64,000 nt of DNA from Clostridium_AT radicumherbarum. GTDB taxonomy: Bacteria; Bacillota; Clostridia; Clostridiales; Clostridiaceae. The stretch covers positions 62,001 to 126,000 of the forward strand of contig NZ_JBJHZY010000004.1 in NCBI RefSeq assembly GCF_045310525.1. Direction: 5' to 3'. Position 1 is the stretch's first letter, and each line of letters starts with the position of its first letter. Positions 24,773 through 34,007 of this stretch are shown in pieces. A program made the translations under genes and the position numbers. Under the pieces are notes generated by a model, which searched no databases, had not been told where the DNA came from, and saw only the letters and a program-made list of their open reading frames with translations.

Positions 24773-26629
24773 TTATTTCTTTAATCCATTTACAACCACA
24801 TCTAAAAGTTCATCGACAGTTGAAATTATCTTAGCATTTGCCTGATAAGCATGCTGATACTGAATCAAATTGGCCATTTCTTCATCAATGGATACTCCAG
24901 AAACAGAATCTTTCGTTTGCTGAAAGCTTGCTAAAAGAGTGGTTTGATTCGTTACTACTCTCTGTGCTTGAGCTTCTTGAACTCCAAGCTTATCTACCAT
25001 GTCTTTAAAATAGTTATCCATCTTAGTGCCACTAGGATTGCTTACAAAATCTATTATATTTCCATTTACGGTAATACTATTGCCCCCTTTAGAAGGATCA
25101 AAAAGGTCAGCTCTTGTAGTAATTCCGGTTGTACCCGTATTAATATCCTGTATTTTAATAAGCTTGTCTCTAAGTTGTGCCACTGCCAATGCCCTTGAAC
25201 CATCGTTAACTCCGTCTATAGTATTTAATCCTTCAGTAGCAAATTGGTCATCATTTAATCTTGTTTTTATCTGCATAACGTCATCTATTAGCTGTTTGTT
25301 TACGGAGATATTAGCTGCTGTAATATCCTTTTCACCACTAAGTGCATTATCTAGATTTGTTGTGTTTAACGGATCATATAATATATTTTTTGAACCATTT
25401 AGTGTATATGTGGTAGTATCACTATTAACAAAGAAAGGCATATAATCCTTATCGATCTTATCACTTGCTGTATTAGTTACTCCGCTTAAAACTGAATTTA
25501 CAGAAAAAGCAAGTGATTTTGCCACACTATTTAGCTGATCCATATATCCATCAATGTCAGTTTGAACGGACATATAGCCTTTTAATTCACCATCTGAAGG
25601 AGTGAAGAGCTCATAAGAACCAGGCGTTATTGAAGCACCTGTACTATCTGCCCAAATTACCCTATTTTCATCTAGAGACTTATATTGTTCTGGTGTTAAC
25701 GCCACGCCGGATAATGTTACAGCATTTGCCTCAGTGCTTTTATCGCCAAATTTATAGTATTTTATATCATATACTACATTTCCGCTTGCATCTGTAACTT
25801 TACTTCCATCTGGATTTAATTGTGGAGTAATGCTATCCACATAGGATAATCTTCTCTCATCACCATTATTTACTGCTTCAATAAAGTTGGAATTACCAGT
25901 AGAATTTAAATCTACAGGCTTTACATCATTGCCTTCGAAGTTTTTCTTATCTATATTTATATTGAATTTACTGCTTAACTGATCTAGCAGTAAATCCCTT
26001 CTATCCATTAAATCATTTGGCATCTGCCCAGCTACCTTGACATTTATAATCTGCTGATTAAGCTGATCAATTTGATTTAATATATCATTTACTTCAAAAA
26101 CTGTATCCTTTATAGTCGACTGAGCGTTTTCCTTAAGCTTTTGCAGCTGTGTTGCTGTATGGTTTAGCTCGTCTGCAAGTGCAGCAGCCTGCTGTACAAC
26201 TATAGTTCTGGAATTGGAGCTTTGAGCATCATTAGAAAGGCTCTGCCAGGAATCAAAGAATTTTCCCATAAGGCTAGATATTCCAGTATCACTAGGCTCA
26301 TTGAAAATAGTTTCAACTTCACTCAAAAACTTATCCCTAGCAGTATACTGTCCTTGAGTGCTTGTTTCAACTCTAACCTGATAATCAAGGAAACTGTCTC
26401 TGACCCTTTGTATAGCTTGAATCTGTGCTCCTGTTCCTAGCTGCCCTGGAGCAGCAACATTATTTACTGAAGGCATACTAAATGGTCTTGTTGTTTCAAT
26501 TATTGCCCTTTGTCTTGAGTACCCTTCTGTGTTAGCATTTGCTATATTATGTGAGGTAACGTTAATTGCGCTTTGTTGAACTGACATTCCTCTTGTGCCT
26601 ATATATAAAGTTGAAAATAATCCTGACAT
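24773..26629 (-). CDS. flgK: Hook-filament junction protein FlgK
   Basis: 618-residue hook-associated protein 1. It opens with STLYIGTRGMSVQQSAINVT and NIANANTEGYSRQRAII, and ends with SIDEEMANLIQYQHAYQANA and KIISTVDELLDVVVNGL, the classic FlgK termini. GGGGTGGAGAG precedes the ATG. It sits between flgN, its export chaperone, and flgL. Confidence 0.97.
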   Translation of the reverse strand: MSGLFSTLYIGTRGMSVQQSAINVTSHNIANANTEGYSRQRAIIETTRPFSMPSVNNVAAPGQLGTGAQIQAIQRVRDSFLDYQVRVETSTQGQYTARDKFLSEVETIFNEPSDTGISSLMGKFFDSWQSLSNDAQSSNSRTIVVQQAAALADELNHTATQLQKLKENAQSTIKDTVFEVNDILNQIDQLNQQIINVKVAGQMPNDLMDRRDLLLDQLSSKFNINIDKKNFEGNDVKPVDLNSTGNSNFIEAVNNGDERRLSYVDSITPQLNPDGSKVTDASGNVVYDIKYYKFGDKSTEANAVTLSGVALTPEQYKSLDENRVIWADSTGASITPGSYELFTPSDGELKGYMSVQTDIDGYMDQLNSVAKSLAFSVNSVLSGVTNTASDKIDKDYMPFFVNSDTTTYTLNGSKNILYDPLNTTNLDNALSGEKDITAANISVNKQLIDDVMQIKTRLNDDQFATEGLNTIDGVNDGSRALAVAQLRDKLIKIQDINTGTTGITTRADLFDPSKGGNSITVNGNIIDFVSNPSGTKMDNYFKDMVDKLGVQEAQAQRVVTNQTTLLASFQQTKDSVSGVSIDEEMANLIQYQHAYQANAKIISTVDELLDVVVNGLKK

Positions 26630-26652
26630 CTCTCCACCCCTTATAAATTTTA

Positions 26653-27063
26653 TTATTTATAAACTTTGCCAAAAGAGTTATATGTTTTTGGACTTCTTGA
26701 AGGATTTAAAATATTTAAAATCCTATTTGCAAAGCCTAGACCTTGTTTTATTAAAAGTTCGTTTGTGTCTTTTTGAAGTTTAGTTTCTTCAATTATTCTT
26801 CTAAGTTTTCTATAATTGTCTTCTAAGTTATCATCCTTAGCTTCATGAATTACTTCACGCATAGCCCCGCCCTGTGTTATTTCTCTTCGCTTTACTTCCC
26901 ATTCAGCAATTTTTCTGTTATAGGTATCTATTTCCTTAACACAATTTTCAAGAGTAACTGCATCACTTTCAATTAAACAGCTGTGCTGTTTTTCTAATGC
27001 CTTTAGAAGTCCTTCCATTGCCTGGAGTTCATTAATTAAAATTATATTTAATTCTTCCTTCAA
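26653..27063 (-). CDS. flgN: Flagellar export chaperone FlgN-like protein
   Basis: 136-residue, predicted all-helical protein. FlgN proteins bind FlgK and FlgL before export. Segments such as ELQAMEGLLKALEKQHSCLI and the helical C-terminus fit the family in composition and length (about 140-160). The start is a TTG at 27063 with GAGGAG upstream, 1 bp after the flgM stop. Sequence conservation in this family is weak, so the call leans on its position between flgM and flgK. Confidence 0.85.
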   Translation of the reverse strand: MKEELNIILINELQAMEGLLKALEKQHSCLIESDAVTLENCVKEIDTYNRKIAEWEVKRREITQGGAMREVIHEAKDDNLEDNYRKLRRIIEETKLQKDTNELLIKQGLGFANRILNILNPSRSPKTYNSFGKVYK

Positions 27064-27064
27064 G

Positions 27065-27340
27065 TTAAACTCCTCTCCCTTTGATTACATCTATCATCTT
27101 TTGAGCTGTTAATCTTGAATCAGCCTTGTAAGTTCCTTGTGAAATCTGATTTCGGAGGCTTTCTATTTTCTCTGGTGAATTCTCGCGGCTGCCATCTACT
27201 CCCAAGGTACTTAAGCTTTTACCTAAAGAAGAAATTTGTATTGTATCACTACTGCTTTTTACAGCATTCTTTTCATTATTTTTTTTACTATTGCTGTATA
27301 AATTCACAACCTTATTTAATGATGCTCCATTTATTTTCAT
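27065..27340 (-). CDS. flgM: Anti-sigma-28 factor FlgM
   Basis: 91-residue inhibitor of the flagellar sigma factor. The C-terminal half carries the family pattern, with SPEKIESLRNQISQGTYKAD followed by QKMIDVIKGRG; the N-terminal half is Ser/Lys/Asn-rich and likely disordered, as needed for export through the hook. It is the first gene after the sigma-D promoter at 27440-27466, so FlgM feeds back on its own synthesis. No sigma-D gene is in the window. Confidence 0.93.
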   Translation of the reverse strand: MKINGASLNKVVNLYSNSKKNNEKNAVKSSSDTIQISSLGKSLSTLGVDGSRENSPEKIESLRNQISQGTYKADSRLTAQKMIDVIKGRGV

Positions 27341-27439
27341 AACTACACTCCTTTAGAAATAACAATTAAATTTAATTGAGTTATCTTGAAAATGTCCTTT
27401 AAGCTTTACTGTCAATTTTATTTATAATTTCTAGTTTTA

Positions 27440-27466
27440 TTATCGTATACAATGAAATAAAATTTA
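27440..27466 (-). promoter_or_regulatory. Sigma-D (sigma-28) type promoter of the flgM-flgN-flgK-flgL operon
   Basis: Minus strand TAAA (27463-27466), exactly 15 bases, TACGATAA (27440-27447). It lies 100 bp upstream of the flgM start and downstream of the fliY terminator. Same spacing as the two flagellin promoters. Confidence 0.83.
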
Positions 27467-27473
27467 TACCTGG

Positions 27474-27507
27474 ATAAAAAAAGAAATAAAGCATACACTT
27501 TATTTCT
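27474..27507 (-). terminator. Terminator after fliY
   Basis: A perfect 10-bp stem AGAAATAAAG/CTTTATTTCT with a 6-base loop is followed on the minus strand by T7. The stem overlaps the fliY stop codon. It ends the fapA-che-fliM-fliY transcript. Confidence 0.92.
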
Positions 27508-28618
27508 AGTTTGATAATGATTTAACTCTATCTATATTGCTTACAATGTTAGTTATTCTAACGCCAAAATTCTCATCTACTACAATAACTTCACCATAAG
27601 CCACAATTTTGCCATTTACTAATATTTCAACAGGTTCCTCTGCTAATTTATCCAGTTCTATTAGAGAACCTGTGCTAAGATTTAAAATATCTTTTATGCT
27701 TTTCTTAGTTCTTCCAAGTACAACTGAAACTTCAAGTGGAACATCCAAAATTAAATCAATGTTCTTTGGCATTCCTTGTGATGATGATGTAAGAGGCTGA
27801 AAGGAAGCTTTTTGAATCTCGAATTCTTTCTCTGCTTTGACTTCTCTTACACCTTGAGGCTCTGTGAAGTTATTAACACTTTTAGAAACTGTTTCTTTTA
27901 TTTGAGTTTCAATTGGCTTTTCTTTTATAGGTGTTTCTTTTACCTCTTCGCCTTCATTTCCCATCATTATTGAAACTATTTTCTTAGCAGTTTCTACAGG
28001 AAGTAATTGCATAATAGTGCTGTCAACTAAATCGCCAATAGTAAGCCTAAATGATACTTGCACAATGCTATCATTTTCATTAATATTACTCGTGAGTTCC
28101 TTGGTTCCTTCATCCCATATTTTTGCATTAGGTGGTGATATATTTACCTCCCTTGCAAACATAGTTGCCATAGATGTTGCTGCGGAGCCAATCATTTGAT
28201 TCATTGCTTCTAAAACTGCGCTTTCTTCAAGTTCTGATAACTCTTTTGAAACGACCTTTCCATCTCCGCCCATCATTAAATTGGCTATTATGGCTGCATC
28301 AGTTATCTTCATAACTAAAAGATTTTCTCCAACTATACCACTAGTATACTTTACTTCTAAGGCAATATTAGGTACTTCAAAGCTGCTTCTTAAGCTTGCT
28401 AAAGTGCTGATTGAAACTACAGGAGTAGTTATATTAACTTGTTGATTAATTATGGTAGAAAGAGCTGTAGCTGCTGAGCCCATTGAAATATTTCCAATCT
28501 CACCAAGTAAATCCTTTTCTATTTCTGAAAGACTTTCATCGTTAATTGGTCTTGAACTTTCCATTCCTCCACTAAGTAGAGAATCTATTTCTTCCTGCGA
28601 AAGAAATCCATTACTCAT
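27506..28618 (-). CDS. fliY: Flagellar motor switch phosphatase FliY
   Basis: 370-residue switch protein combining a CheC-like CheY-P phosphatase with a FliN domain. An N-terminal peptide FLSQEEIDSLL (CheY-P binding type) is followed by two phosphatase helices, EKDLLGEIGNISMGSAATAL (about 35-54) and ELEESAVLEAMNQMIGSAAT (about 130-150), each with the E...N pair. The C-terminal FliN part begins near residue 285 (LDVPLEVSVVLGRTKKSIKD). The ATG at 28618 overlaps the fliM stop by 8 bp. Both active sites look intact. Confidence 0.95.
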   Translation of the reverse strand: MSNGFLSQEEIDSLLSGGMESSRPINDESLSEIEKDLLGEIGNISMGSAATALSTIINQQVNITTPVVSISTLASLRSSFEVPNIALEVKYTSGIVGENLLVMKITDAAIIANLMMGGDGKVVSKELSELEESAVLEAMNQMIGSAATSMATMFAREVNISPPNAKIWDEGTKELTSNINENDSIVQVSFRLTIGDLVDSTIMQLLPVETAKKIVSIMMGNEGEEVKETPIKEKPIETQIKETVSKSVNNFTEPQGVREVKAEKEFEIQKASFQPLTSSSQGMPKNIDLILDVPLEVSVVLGRTKKSIKDILNLSTGSLIELDKLAEEPVEILVNGKIVAYGEVIVVDENFGVRITNIVSNIDRVKSLSN

Positions 28619-29606
28619 AGCTTTCCACATCCTTATCTATAATATCAAGTATTTCAATTCCAAGATTTTTTCCTATAGTGCCAGGCTGAGTTAAATAATA
28701 GTTTTTATCCTCAATAAATAGCTTTATAGGATTACTGCTTTTATTATCTAAGGCTATTACATCTCCCACAGTTAACTTTAGAAAATCTTCTACGGTTATA
28801 TGAGTGCTACCTAAGATTGATGTTAGTGAAACTTTGACTATATTTAACCTATTTTTAAGTTTTTCTTTAGATTCACGTAAGAGTTCTTCATTATTTTCTT
28901 GTATCCAATAATTAACTACTAACTTATCCAGTACTTTTTCAATGCTTAAATAAGGAATACAAATATTGATAAAGGTATTAGTTTTATTCATTTCTACTGA
29001 AAATGTGATAAGTGCTACAGGTTCAGTAGGTGCCATAGTCTGATTAAGAGCCGGGTTCGTTTCCAGACCTTCTATTTCTGGTTCAACAGTCATTACATCT
29101 TCCCAAGCAAGCTTCATATTTCCTATTAAACCGCTGTTAATATGTCTTATAATATTTTTATCAATATCAGTGAATTCTCTCATTTTATACTTTCCTGCGC
29201 CAGTACCACCAAGAAGTACATCAATAATTTGAAAAACAAATTGAGGATTTGTTTCAAAAAGGATGGATCCAGTTAGTGGAGGCATTTTAAAAACAGTTAG
29301 TATAGTTGGGTTTGGTACAGAATGAATAAATTCTTCATAGGTTATTTGTTCTACAGATTCAATTTTGACCTTTACGTTACTCCTTACTTGAGCAGTAAGA
29401 TAATTAGAAATTATTCTTGCATAATTATCATGAATTAGCTCAAGTGTCCTTATATGCTCCTTAGAAAATTTTTGCGGACTCCTGAAATCATAAGGTTTTA
29501 TTTTTTGCTTATCTTCTTCCTTTGGAAGCTCTTCTGGCTTTAATTCTCCAGAAGATAAGGCAGACAGGAGAGCATCTATTTCATTTTGTGATAGTACTTC
29601 TGCCAT
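28611..29606 (-). CDS. fliM: Flagellar motor switch protein FliM
   Basis: 331-residue C-ring protein that binds CheY-P through its N-terminus (EVLSQNEIDALLSALSSGEL), has a CheC-like middle domain and a SpoA/FliN-like C-terminal domain. The motif SNYLTAQVRSNVKVKIESVE and the GGTGAGK turn near residue 135 are typical. Length is normal. It lies 19 bp after cheW and overlaps fliY. Confidence 0.96.
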   Translation of the reverse strand: MAEVLSQNEIDALLSALSSGELKPEELPKEEDKQKIKPYDFRSPQKFSKEHIRTLELIHDNYARIISNYLTAQVRSNVKVKIESVEQITYEEFIHSVPNPTILTVFKMPPLTGSILFETNPQFVFQIIDVLLGGTGAGKYKMREFTDIDKNIIRHINSGLIGNMKLAWEDVMTVEPEIEGLETNPALNQTMAPTEPVALITFSVEMNKTNTFINICIPYLSIEKVLDKLVVNYWIQENNEELLRESKEKLKNRLNIVKVSLTSILGSTHITVEDFLKLTVGDVIALDNKSSNPIKLFIEDKNYYLTQPGTIGKNLGIEILDIIDKDVESYE

Positions 29607-29625
29607 ACATTCCCCTCATTTCTTT

Positions 29626-30027
29626 TTATTTTGAAATAAGCTTATTAATATCAATTAGTGTTACTATTCTGTCTTTAAAGTTTAATACGCCTTTTATGTA
29701 GGATTTTTTTCTTTCAATCTCAATTTTCTCAATTATATTCTCTTCAATCTCAAGCACTTCGTCAACTTCATCCACAGTCATTCCAACTTGTTCATCATCA
29801 ACTTCTAAAATTATAATATTATTTTGCTCTGCATCATTCTTTTCAATATCCAATAATAAATTAATATCTAGAAGTGAAATAATGTTACCTCTAAGATTAA
29901 TTAGACCTTTGATGTATTTAGGAGCCTTAGGGACCTTGGTAATTTCCATAATATCATTAATACTTTGAACCTTAGAGGTTTCTACTGCAAACTGTTCATC
30001 ACCAATTCTAAATATAACTACTTGCAC
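29626..30027 (-). CDS. cheW: Chemotaxis coupling protein CheW (copy 1)
   Basis: Adaptor joining receptors to CheA; 133 residues. The frame is open to a TTG at 30060, but a perfect AAGGGGGGAG ribosome site lies just upstream of the GTG at 30027, which gives the normal CheW start with VVIFRIGDEQFAVETSKVQS. Later motifs PKYIKGLINLRGNIISLLDI and FKDRIVTLIDINKL are CheW signatures. A second CheW is encoded at 35565-36011. Confidence 0.93.
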   Translation of the reverse strand: MQVVIFRIGDEQFAVETSKVQSINDIMEITKVPKAPKYIKGLINLRGNIISLLDINLLLDIEKNDAEQNNIIILEVDDEQVGMTVDEVDEVLEIEENIIEKIEIERKKSYIKGVLNFKDRIVTLIDINKLISK

Positions 30028-30102
30028 TCGTTCTCCCCCCTTACTTAAAATATCTTCCAATACTCATCTTAAAAAAGTTTAAAATTCATCATATTGTGTT
30101 TT

Positions 30103-30465
30103 TTAACCTACAACTTTTCTTATTGCTTCTAAAACTCTATCAGGCTGGAAGGGTTTAACTATGAAGTCTCTAGCTCCTGCTCTAATAGCATCCATTACCA
30201 TAGTCTGCTGTCCCATGGCACTGCACATAACGACTTTTGCAGCAGGATCAAATGCTCTTATCTCCTTTACTGCCTCAATTCCATCCATGTCTGGCATAGT
30301 TATGTCCATAGTTACTATGTCTGGTTTTTCCTTTTTATATAGTTCTACTGCTTTTATTCCATTATTTGCTTCTCCTATAATTTGAAATCCATTTTTCTCT
30401 AAAATATCCTTTATCATCATTCTCATAAAAGCAGCATCATCAACAATCAAAACTCTTGAAGCCAT
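30103..30465 (-). CDS. cheY: Chemotaxis response regulator CheY
   Basis: Single-domain receiver of 120 residues. The acidic pair D9/D10, phospho-acceptor D54 in IVTMDITMPDMDG, Ser in VVMCSAMGQQ and Lys in FIVKPFQPDRV are all present. It carries the signal from CheA to FliM/FliY. TGAGGAGGA precedes the ATG. It lies between cheC and cheW. Confidence 0.96.
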   Translation of the reverse strand: MASRVLIVDDAAFMRMMIKDILEKNGFQIIGEANNGIKAVELYKKEKPDIVTMDITMPDMDGIEAVKEIRAFDPAAKVVMCSAMGQQTMVMDAIRAGARDFIVKPFQPDRVLEAIRKVVG

Positions 30466-30504
30466 TTTATATCCTCCTCATATTACATATAATAAATTAT
30501 AATT

Positions 30505-31104
30505 TTAATAAATTCCAAGGGCATTTAAAATTTTTTCTAAAGAACCAGGCATTGGTATATAGAAGAAATTACCGCTTATTCTCGAACCTGACTCTAAAAA
30601 CATTGTCTCTATATCAAGTACAAAATCTTCATATTGACCCGATTCTATATAGGTTGTAGATAGTATTGCACCTAACATATCATTGCTGACAGCAGGTACT
30701 GAGGGCATAATTAATAAATTGGTAAATCTAGCAATTGCATTCATAAATGAGCTGGAAATAATATTTCCTATTTCGCAAAGCACTGAATTTCCCATGTCAC
30801 TTATTTCTTCCTCTTTTATTCCTGTAAGAGTATTAATAATATTTAAGGCTACATCCTTTTCAAATACAAATAATATATTTCCAGGTGTATCACCAAGTAC
30901 TCTTACGATTATGCCTATAACCTCTTCCTCACCTTTTATTCTAGAGAAAATAGATTCAAAGGGCACAATATTTATAGAAGGTACTGTCATATCAACCTTC
31001 TTGTTTATAAGCTGTGAAAGGGCTGTTGCTGCATTTCCAGCACCAATGTTGCCTACCTCCTTTAATGCATCTAATTGTACCGGGTTAAAATTAAAAAATT
31101 CCAT
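30505..31104 (-). CDS. cheC: CheY-P phosphatase CheC
   Basis: 199-residue phosphatase with two active-site helices: LDALKEVGNIGAGNAATALS near residues 13-32 and GNSVLCEIGNIISSSFMNAI near residues 111-130, each with the E...N pair. CheC hydrolyses CheY-P and is stimulated by CheD, encoded in the same operon. GGAGGAGCA lies before the ATG; the stop of cheA is 8 bp upstream. Confidence 0.95.
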   Translation of the reverse strand: MEFFNFNPVQLDALKEVGNIGAGNAATALSQLINKKVDMTVPSINIVPFESIFSRIKGEEEVIGIIVRVLGDTPGNILFVFEKDVALNIINTLTGIKEEEISDMGNSVLCEIGNIISSSFMNAIARFTNLLIMPSVPAVSNDMLGAILSTTYIESGQYEDFVLDIETMFLESGSRISGNFFYIPMPGSLEKILNALGIY

Positions 31105-31112
31105 TGCTCCTC

Positions 31113-33158
31113 CTAAATAAGAGCTGCAACGTCTAGTATTAGTGTTACAAGACCATCTCCTAGAATTGTTGCGCCTATGTATTCTTTTACTCCTTGAAGT
31201 GTCTTGCCCAGTGGTTTAATAACAATTTCCTTTTGTCCAAATAAAGAGTCAACGAGAAGTCCAACCACTTTTTCTCCAACCTTAACAATAACTACATAAT
31301 TTTTACTTGTGGAAACAGCCTCCATTCCAAGCTTTTTATTTACTCTAATAAGTGGAATAACATTTTCATTATAAATAATTACTTCTGTGTTATTTGTCTT
31401 TTTAACCATTTCCTCTTTGTAATCAATTACTCTATCTATATATCCAAGAGATATTGCCATTGTTTCAGTTCCTATCTTAACGAGTAAGGCCTGAATTATC
31501 TGAAGAGTCAGTGGTAATCTAATTATAAAGGATGTCCCTTTACCCACCTCACTAATAACATCAACAGTACCTCCTAAGGTTGATATTTTAGTTTTTACCA
31601 CATCCATTCCGACTCCTCTGCCAGAAATGTCAGTTACGACTTCGTTAGTACTAAAGCCCTGAACAAAAATAAGATTTTTAATATCATTATCACTCATTCC
31701 ATCGGTGGTAATTCCTATTCTTTCTGCCTTAGCTTTAATTGCATTTACATCTAATCCATTACCATCATCCTCAACTTTAATAACAGCCTTTGTTCCTTCT
31801 TGATAAGCTATTAGTTTAATTTTCCCTACAGCTTCCTTACCAGCAGCAATTCTTTTTTCTGCGTTCTCTACGCCATGGTCTGCTGCATTTCTGATGAGAT
31901 GTATTAGTGGTTCTCCTATTTCATCTATAACAGTCCTATCTAATTCAGTATCTTGTCCTTTAATTATAAGGTCAATATCTTTACCAAGTTCAACAGACAA
32001 GTCTCTTACCATTCTTGGGAATCTGTTAAATACAACATCCAAAGGCATCATTCTTATTTTCATAACTAAATCCTGTAAATCAGAAGTAGTTCTTGCAACC
32101 TGCTCTAATGTTTCATTAAGCTCTCCTACTTTTAAATTATTGCTTATTTGCTCTAATCTTGTTCTGTGAATTACAAGTTCAGAAACCATGTTCATAAATT
32201 TATCTAATCTTTCTAAATCAACTCTAACAGATTGATGAGCTTTTTTATGGGCTGAATTTTCTTTAGATACTGTTTTTTGATCAGCTCCTACAGCTTCCAT
32301 TTTACTATTTGTAGCTTTTGATTTGGAGATATTAGTAATTTCTGCTTCAATGATAGCCTTTGGTTCTATTTTATTTATCATAGATCCGGTATCTTTATTA
32401 ACTTCTTTGATTTCTACTTTTTCAACCTCTGAAATGTTAATAATATTCTCAAAAATTTCATCTTGACTTTTATTAGATATATAAATCAAACCAAGCTCAA
32501 AATCAAAATTCTCATTTTCGATATCCTCTGCAGCTGGTATGGATTTTATAATTTCTCCATTATCTTCAAGACTCTTAAATATCAAAAAGGCTCTTGCTGA
32601 TTTTAATAAGGTATTTTCACTTAAATGAACTTTAATTTCATAAGCGTTGTAGCCCTTATAAGATGCCTGTTTTACAATATTTATATCATATTCATTTAGC
32701 TCTATATTTAGCTTCGAGGCATCTTTATTAGAAGTTTCAGTATCTGAATTATTAGCAGTAATTTCTGCCTGTGGCTCTTCTCCTAAAGCAAGTGCTTCTA
32801 AATTATTAATTATTTCCTCAATTGGTGCCTTTTCATCTTTACCTTCGGAGATATTACTTACCATGGTCTCTAACGTATCTAAACATTGAAATAGTACTGT
32901 AACAACTCGCTCTGTTACACTTAGTTCACCATTTCTAAATTTTGATAGCACATCCTCCATTTTATGGGTAAGTTCTGCCATTACATTAAAACCCATAGTA
33001 GCAGCCATTCCCTTTATGGTATGTGCTACTCTGAAGATTTCATTTAACTTATCAATATTTTCTGGTTCTTGTTCAAGTAGTAAGAGTGACTCGTTTAAGT
33101 TTTGAAGATTATCCATTGACTCTTCAAGAAACATAGAAAGGTATTGAGTAGTATCCAT
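31113..33158 (-). CDS. cheA: Chemotaxis histidine kinase CheA
   Basis: 681-residue kinase. Domain order: P1 HPt with H46 in RVAHTIKGMAAT; a linker and P2-like CheY/CheB-binding region (about 150-270); dimerisation P3 (about 305-360); ATPase P4 with LIRNAADHGVENAEKR (N box) and GRGVGMDVVKTKI (G boxes); and a CheW-like P5 from about 545. All catalytic boxes appear intact. Central kinase of the chemotaxis operon. Confidence 0.97.
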   Translation of the reverse strand: MDTTQYLSMFLEESMDNLQNLNESLLLLEQEPENIDKLNEIFRVAHTIKGMAATMGFNVMAELTHKMEDVLSKFRNGELSVTERVVTVLFQCLDTLETMVSNISEGKDEKAPIEEIINNLEALALGEEPQAEITANNSDTETSNKDASKLNIELNEYDINIVKQASYKGYNAYEIKVHLSENTLLKSARAFLIFKSLEDNGEIIKSIPAAEDIENENFDFELGLIYISNKSQDEIFENIINISEVEKVEIKEVNKDTGSMINKIEPKAIIEAEITNISKSKATNSKMEAVGADQKTVSKENSAHKKAHQSVRVDLERLDKFMNMVSELVIHRTRLEQISNNLKVGELNETLEQVARTTSDLQDLVMKIRMMPLDVVFNRFPRMVRDLSVELGKDIDLIIKGQDTELDRTVIDEIGEPLIHLIRNAADHGVENAEKRIAAGKEAVGKIKLIAYQEGTKAVIKVEDDGNGLDVNAIKAKAERIGITTDGMSDNDIKNLIFVQGFSTNEVVTDISGRGVGMDVVKTKISTLGGTVDVISEVGKGTSFIIRLPLTLQIIQALLVKIGTETMAISLGYIDRVIDYKEEMVKKTNNTEVIIYNENVIPLIRVNKKLGMEAVSTSKNYVVIVKVGEKVVGLLVDSLFGQKEIVIKPLGKTLQGVKEYIGATILGDGLVTLILDVAALI

Positions 33159-33180
33159 TGATTTACCCCCTGTAAATTAT

Positions 33181-33948
33181 CTATAACTTTTTATATATAA
33201 AAGTAGACGCTTTTTCAAATCCATATTCCTTATAGTTGTAAATGCTTTCAGTAGCTCCTACAAATAAAAGTCCACCTTTTTTAAGAGAAGCACTAAATTT
33301 TCTATAAATCTCATTTTTCACATCTTGATTAAAATAAATAACCACATTCCTACAAACAATTAGGTCAAAATTATTATCGTAGCTGTCAAGAATTAAATCA
33401 TGCTTCTTAAAAGTAACCATATTCTTTATATTACTGTCAATAACATATTTGTCTCCGAAAACTTTAAAGTATTTATCTAAATTTTCTTTTCTTACATTTT
33501 TAATTTCCGAATATGAATACTGACCTGCCCTTGCTCTTTCTAATATTGTACTGTCTATGTCTGTAGCAATAATATTATGTTTTGACATAGGTGTCAATTT
33601 ATTTAAAATAATTGCTATAGAATACGGCTCAGCTCCAATTGAACATGCAGCGCTCCATATTTTTAAATTTTTATTATTTATTAATAAATCTGTTTCTAGC
33701 TTCTCGCTTAAATCTTCAAAAATTTCTGGATTTCTAAAAAACTCAGTAACATTAATAGTTATAAAATCTAAAAATCTCTGTTTCTGTAAGCTGTCACTTT
33801 TCAATAATACTATATATTCTTCTACACTATTTACACCTACTCTTGACATTAGGCTTAATATCCTTCTGTGAAGCTGATTAGATTTATATGCTGATAGATT
33901 AATATTATACTCTTTCATTACCCACTTTTCAAAATCTAATAAATCCAT
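33181..33948 (-). CDS. cheR: Chemotaxis protein methyltransferase CheR
   Basis: 255-residue SAM-dependent methyltransferase for receptor glutamates. The N-terminal helical domain contains the HRRILSLMSRVGV segment, and the SAM-binding motif is IWSAACSIGAEPYSIAI near residue 100, followed by LIVCRNVVIYFNQDV. Its ribosome site (GGGGGG) is the 3' end of a 51-bp stem-loop element (33953-34003). Neighbours are cheB and cheA. Confidence 0.96.
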   Translation of the reverse strand: MDLLDFEKWVMKEYNINLSAYKSNQLHRRILSLMSRVGVNSVEEYIVLLKSDSLQKQRFLDFITINVTEFFRNPEIFEDLSEKLETDLLINNKNLKIWSAACSIGAEPYSIAIILNKLTPMSKHNIIATDIDSTILERARAGQYSYSEIKNVRKENLDKYFKVFGDKYVIDSNIKNMVTFKKHDLILDSYDNNFDLIVCRNVVIYFNQDVKNEIYRKFSASLKKGGLLFVGATESIYNYKEYGFEKASTFIYKKL

Positions 33949-33952
33949 TTTG

Positions 33953-34003
33953 CCCCCCTAGTATTCCTATTACGTACGCAAGGATAATTAATCCTGACGC
34001 CCC
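33953..34003 (-). repeat. 51-bp stem-loop/Shine-Dalgarno element, copy B (before cheR)
   Basis: Minus strand: starts GGGGCGTC, inner stem AGGAT-TAATT-ATCCT, then TGCGTACG and a tail ending in the ribosome site GGGGGG. It begins 4 bp after the cheB stop. More diverged than copies C and D but identical in length and layout. Confidence 0.7.
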
Positions 34004-34007
34004 TAAA